Origin: Methanobacteriota archaeon
GTDB lineage: Archaea > Thermoplasmatota > Poseidoniia > Poseidoniales > Thalassarchaeaceae
NCBI GenBank assembly: GCA_014384685.1
Contig: JACNFL010000134.1
Location: 1 to 11,016 of the forward strand
Length of the DNA stretch: 11,016 bases
Direction of reading: 5' to 3'
Positions 8,957 through 11,016 of the stretch are shown here, piece by piece (positions within the stretch are counted from its first letter, which is position 1; each line of letters opens with the position of its first letter). Both the position numbers and the translations under genes were made by a program. Below the pieces are notes generated by a model. It saw nothing but the letters and a program-made list of their open reading frames with translations. It did no database searches and was not told the DNA's origin.

Positions 8957-9030
8957 CGGGCCTGACGGGGTTCGAACCCGCGACCAACGGATTAAAAGTC
9001 CGTCGCTCCACCTGACTGAGCTACAGGCCC
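8957..9030 (-). tRNA. tRNA-Lys (anticodon UUU)
   Basis: The full cloverleaf can be drawn by eye in 74 nt. The acceptor stem is GGGCCTG with CAGGCCC, and the discriminator base is G. The D stem is GCTC/GAGC, the anticodon stem ACGGA/TCCGT is perfect, and the loop CTTTTAA gives anticodon TTT at 8996-8994. The T stem is GCGGG/CCCGT around loop TTCGAAC. No CCA is encoded and there is no intron. The gene lies 55 nt upstream of rpoH on the same strand, with no T-run of five or more between them, so read-through into the rpo genes is possible. Confidence 0.97.
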
Positions 9031-9065
9031 ATGGATAATGGTGACTAACCTCGGACTTGGGTACC

Positions 9066-9075
9066 CTTCAAAAAG
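9066..9075. promoter_or_regulatory. Weak A/T-rich element, possible shared promoter core
   Basis: CTTCAAAAAG is the most A/T-rich piece of the 96-nt divergent region between the tRNA gene and the methyltransferase-ligase gene. It lies 36-45 nt upstream of the mature tRNA 5' end, a distance that would suit a TATA box with a short leader. It is a poor match to an archaeal TATA box, and no better candidate was seen for either direction. Confidence 0.2.
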
Positions 9076-9102
9076 ATGCCGCAAAGCATACGCTGACTGT
9101 GA

Positions 9103-9116
9103 TGACCGCTCGGTCA
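9103..9116. repeat. Perfect 6-bp inverted repeat before the methyltransferase-ligase gene
   Basis: TGACCG and CGGTCA are separated by CT, ending 10 nt before the GTG at 9127. An overlapping pairing, GTGA (9099-9102) with TCAC (9114-9117), is also possible. It could be an operator for a dimeric repressor or an mRNA hairpin close to the GGAGG at 9123-9127. Nothing in the sequence decides between these. Confidence 0.4.
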
Positions 9117-9126
9117 CTATCCGGAG

Positions 9127-10686
9127 GTGGGGTTCTCCATACACTCGTTTCACGCCTTATGGCATAAAGGTATCCTTCAAACTCTAACAATCGGTGTTGA
9201 AATAGGGGACTATCTGCCGAGTTATGTGGATGACCCCATCTCAAGAGAAGTCGCTCTAGTCCAATCTGAACCGGTGGAAGAGGTCTGGGTTTCAGCCGAT
9301 GGGATTGAATTTCAAGTAGTTACGCCGGCCACTGTTTATCCCCCTCGCGAAGACAGCGGATTACTCGATTCTTGTCTGAACCAAATTGACTTCAAAAATG
9401 GCCAAAAAATATTGGAAATTGGTTGTGGCACTGGCGTTGTTTCAATCGCCGCCGCGAAGCGCGGCGCCCAAGTGTTTTGCTGCGACATAAATCCCTTTGC
9501 TGTGGCGGCTACTAGAAAGAATGCTGAATTAAACGGCGTGGACCTTTTCGCAACTGAAGGAGGAGTGGAATCACCTGACCTGTTTGACCTTCCGGCACAT
9601 ATACTTGAGCACGCACCATTTGACCTCATTGCCTGGAACCTACCCTACCTCGAACCCCCGAGGGAAAACGAACCCCACCTCGGCCCATTGGAGGATGCTG
9701 CACTACTCGACACAAGTGAAGGAAATGGCTGGGGATACGCACTCATGAAGGCATTGAATTCGGGGGAGATCCTCTCACCAACCGGGGCTGCCTATGTAGT
9801 ACATTCATCCACGCCGCGAGGAAAAACTCTCCAAAGCCACTGGCGTTCACATGGCTGGGCCACGCGAATTGCTGATGAAGTGACATTTTCTGATGGTGAA
9901 CGATTGACCTGCTTTTGCGCTTGGAGGCCTTTCATGAATTCACCTATAGAAAGACATGAGGCACTTGATTCCACGAATGCATTTCTGCTTAGCAGTAACC
10001 ACCCAGCCGGGACAATGATAACTGCAAAAATCCAGACAGAGGGGAGAGGCCAGCGAGAGAGAGAGTGGGCGCAAGTTGATGGTGATTTTGCTGGAAGTTG
10101 GGTATTGCCTGAACCTGCCATGAACTGGGCTGCTGGAGATATCCAGATTGCAGCGGGAATGGCAATTATTGATTCGATTGTTTGCCAATCAGGACTCCCT
10201 CTTCCAACGGCTCATTGGACTCACTGCTCAGGCGCCAACCGATTACAACTTGAATTTAGATGGCCAAACGATGTTTGGATATCAAACGGAAAACTTGCCG
10301 GTTGCCTAATTGAAGCGAGACAGAAAGGGGAGGCACGGAGATGTATTCTTGGTATTGGAGTCAATCTTTGTGAGAAGGGAGAGCAACCTTTCGAATATTC
10401 ATGCCTACCTGCCCAGAATAGTGAAACAGAATTATCTGACTTTCAAACGATTTTACACGCATCTATCGCTTCGGCGTTTGAAGAGACCAATTTTACCCCA
10501 CCACCTCAGATGAACAGACAAGTTAGTTGGTCTTTACTTGCTAGGCACATCTCCAAGGGGGTAGCATTGGAACTTGAAGATAGTCAATTAAGAATCGTTA
10601 ATTTAGATGCCCAATCACAATTGGTTTGCGATTTGAGTGGCACGAATCAAATCATCACAGACAGTTACGAGAAAAGATGGGTCTAA
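9127..10686 (+). CDS. HemK/Mtq2-like methyltransferase fused to biotin-protein ligase
   Basis: One 519-codon frame holds two enzymes. Residues of about 53-268 are a class I SAM-dependent methyltransferase: TVYPPREDSGLLDS (69-82), SAM-binding ILEIGCGTG (95-103), acidic motif DINP (120-123) and NLPY (171-174), where HemK/Mtq2 proteins usually have NPPY. That family methylates release-factor glutamine; the target here is unknown. Residues of about 270-519 are a biotin-protein ligase, which attaches biotin to carboxylase carrier lysines: ALDSTNAF (279-286), biotin loop QTEGRGQREREW (303-314), RWPNDVW (378-384), GKLAGCLIE with Lys389 at the position of the BirA active-site lysine, ILGIGVNL (407-414), then a small C-terminal domain. 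No helix-turn-helix precedes the ligase. The GTG at 9127 overlaps GGAGG, so the start is uncertain; GTG at 9226 or 9274 would fit the methyltransferase family better. An internal GGAGG-ATG lies at the domain border, so the ligase may also be made alone. Confidence 0.9.
   Translation: MGFSIHSFHALWHKGILQTLTIGVEIGDYLPSYVDDPISREVALVQSEPVEEVWVSADGIEFQVVTPATVYPPREDSGLLDSCLNQIDFKNGQKILEIGCGTGVVSIAAAKRGAQVFCCDINPFAVAATRKNAELNGVDLFATEGGVESPDLFDLPAHILEHAPFDLIAWNLPYLEPPRENEPHLGPLEDAALLDTSEGNGWGYALMKALNSGEILSPTGAAYVVHSSTPRGKTLQSHWRSHGWATRIADEVTFSDGERLTCFCAWRPFMNSPIERHEALDSTNAFLLSSNHPAGTMITAKIQTEGRGQREREWAQVDGDFAGSWVLPEPAMNWAAGDIQIAAGMAIIDSIVCQSGLPLPTAHWTHCSGANRLQLEFRWPNDVWISNGKLAGCLIEARQKGEARRCILGIGVNLCEKGEQPFEYSCLPAQNSETELSDFQTILHASIASAFEETNFTPPPQMNRQVSWSLLARHISKGVALELEDSQLRIVNLDAQSQLVCDLSGTNQIITDSYEKRWV
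9923..9936 (+). promoter_or_regulatory. Internal ribosome binding site and ATG at the methyltransferase/ligase border
   Basis: GGAGG at 9923-9927 stands 6 nt before an in-frame ATG at 9934-9936 (Met270). That ATG falls exactly where the biotin ligase homology begins (MNSPIERHEALDSTNAF). Spacing and core match those used by the rpo genes. It may start a free 250-residue ligase, or be what remains of two once separate genes. Confidence 0.55.
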
Positions 10687-10750
10687 CCAGAAGATGGGCC
10701 TAACTCTAGCAGGTGACCTTAACCAAAAAAAGGCATGCACAACCCAATAA

Positions 10751-10826
10751 GTTGATAATTTCTCGAAAAGTGGATAATTTCTCAAAAAGTGGATAATTTA
10801 TCAAAAAGTGGATAAATTCTCAAAAA
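10751..10826. repeat. Four tandem copies of a 19-bp repeat
   Basis: The units are 10751-10769, 10770-10788, 10789-10807 and 10808-10826, directly abutting. Consensus is GTGGATAATTTCTCAAAAA. Unit 2 equals the consensus; unit 1 differs at two positions, and units 3 and 4 at one each. The period is not a multiple of three and there are no spacers, so it is neither a protein repeat nor a CRISPR array. Read on the minus strand, each unit begins with TTTTT (one base interrupted in unit 1). Confidence 0.95.
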
Positions 10827-10830
10827 AAAA
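10822..10830 (-). terminator. T9 tract, second candidate terminator for the right-edge gene
   Basis: Nine A on the plus strand give TTTTTTTTT on the minus strand, about 60 nt beyond the stop of the right-edge gene. Archaeal RNA polymerase stops at U-runs without needing a hairpin. The tract merges with the last 19-bp repeat, after which further T5 runs recur. Confidence 0.45.
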
Positions 10831-10859
10831 TAGCCTAACCAAATGAAGGTTTTCTAACT

Positions 10860-10870
10860 AAAAAAAGAAA
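10860..10870 (-). terminator. T-rich tract, first candidate terminator for the right-edge gene
   Basis: The minus strand reads TTTCTTTTTTT, starting 20 nt after the TAG stop of the partial membrane protein gene. This is a typical position and sequence for an archaeal U-tract terminator, and supports a gene ending here. Confidence 0.5.
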
Positions 10871-10890
10871 TCTGACCTAATACATCTGGC

Positions 10891-11016
10891 CTAATTCTTA
10901 TCGACCACTTGAGATATATCTGCATCGCAATCCACTTCTTGCATCTTCCGCCAAATACCCCACACTAAAATTAGGATTGATACGATTGCGGGAAGAAATT
11001 GAACTGGTATCTGACG
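10891..11016 (-). CDS. C-terminal end of a probable membrane protein, partial at right edge
   Basis: A minus-strand frame is open for 41 codons from the window edge to a TAG stop. It begins RQIPVQFLPAIV and continues through a strongly hydrophobic run (about residues 5-22, rich in Ile, Leu, Val and Trp). A charged tail follows, with Arg/Lys just after the hydrophobic part and then several Asp/Glu, ending VVDKN. This looks like a last transmembrane helix with a short soluble tail. Support is moderate: T-tracts follow the stop, but one other minus-strand frame and one plus-strand frame are also open over most of this stretch. No family is recognisable. Confidence 0.45.
   Translation of the reverse strand, partial: RQIPVQFLPAIVSILILVWGIWRKMQEVDCDADISQVVDKN

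Larger units (their letters stand above)
10687..10890. other. AT-rich convergent intergenic region
   Basis: These 204 nt lie between the end of the methyltransferase-ligase gene and the end of the minus-strand gene entering from the right. No coding frame was recognised. It contains the 19-bp tandem repeats, A-runs that are T-tracts on the minus strand (10725-10731, 10822-10830, 10860-10866) and scattered CTAAC words. No plus-strand T-run of five or more was seen, so the plus-strand gene has no obvious terminator here. Confidence 0.7.

Noticed and set aside
8612..8965. A 117-codon plus-strand frame opposite rpoH.
   Set aside because: It lies antisense to a confident gene, has no recognisable domain and runs into the spacer and tRNA 3' end; a shadow frame.
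8957..9030. tRNA-Lys as an integration site for a mobile element.
   Set aside because: No second copy of the tRNA 3' end, no integrase, and conserved core genes directly downstream.
8928..9054. CCGAGGT in the tRNA-Lys 5' leader could pair with ACCTCGG in its 3' trailer.
   Set aside because: Only 7 bp with mismatches on both sides; a match of this length between two regions of about 50 nt is not surprising by chance.
10770..10826. The repeat unit contains TTATCCAC on the minus strand, close to the bacterial DnaA box TTATCCACA.
   Set aside because: The window is archaeal, and archaea start replication with Orc1/Cdc6, not DnaA. The ninth base does not match. Treated as coincidence.
10751..10826. 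Possible CRISPR array.
   Set aside because: The 19-bp units abut directly with no spacers, and no cas gene is visible.
10682..10896. Recurring CTAAC/CTAAT words in the right intergenic region.
   Set aside because: Spacing is irregular, flanks differ and the region is AT-rich, so no structured repeat could be defined.

Overview
The window is archaeal. Four RNA polymerase genes lie on the minus strand in the classic archaeal order rpoH-rpoB-rpoA1-rpoA2. The largest subunit is split into A' and A'', while B is one unbroken chain. The tRNA has no encoded CCA, and strong GGAGG ribosome binding sites precede the core genes. An intact B with a split A, the moderately AT-rich composition and the unusual subunit extensions suggest a Thermoplasmata-related euryarchaeon, possibly marine group II (Poseidoniales). 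That placement is inference; no phylogenetic marker was searched.

Layout from left to right. Positions 1-1516 hold rpoA2 (A''), cut by the left edge only a few codons before its expected end. Positions 1516-4614 hold rpoA1 (A'), 4620-8297/8303 rpoB (B) and 8311-8901 rpoH (H), all minus strand. Junctions are tight: a 1-nt TAATG overlap for A1/A2, 5 nt for B/A1 and 7-13 nt for H/B. A tRNA-Lys(UUU) gene sits 55 nt upstream of rpoH on the same strand. A short divergent intergenic region (9031-9126) leads to one plus-strand ORF (9127-10686). This ORF joins a HemK/Mtq2-like methyltransferase to a biotin-protein ligase, with a second GGAGG-ATG start at the domain boundary. Beyond it is an AT-rich convergent intergenic region with four tandem 19-bp repeats and several minus-strand T-tracts. 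The C-terminal end of a probable membrane protein, minus strand, enters from the right edge.

H, B, A' and A'' assemble the catalytic core of RNA polymerase. Several features are unusual. RpoH and RpoA2 start with the same roughly 65-residue helical domain, giving two related modules on subunits that meet at the downstream DNA jaw. RpoA1 carries a roughly 150-residue insertion with a possible split zinc site and an altered funnel motif. RpoB has lost three of the four ligands of its C-terminal zinc ribbon and has Gln in place of the near-universal Glu of the Y-N-x-E-D motif. Together they suggest a lineage with a structurally remodelled polymerase. The shared RpoH/RpoA2 domain is the most interesting signal in the window.
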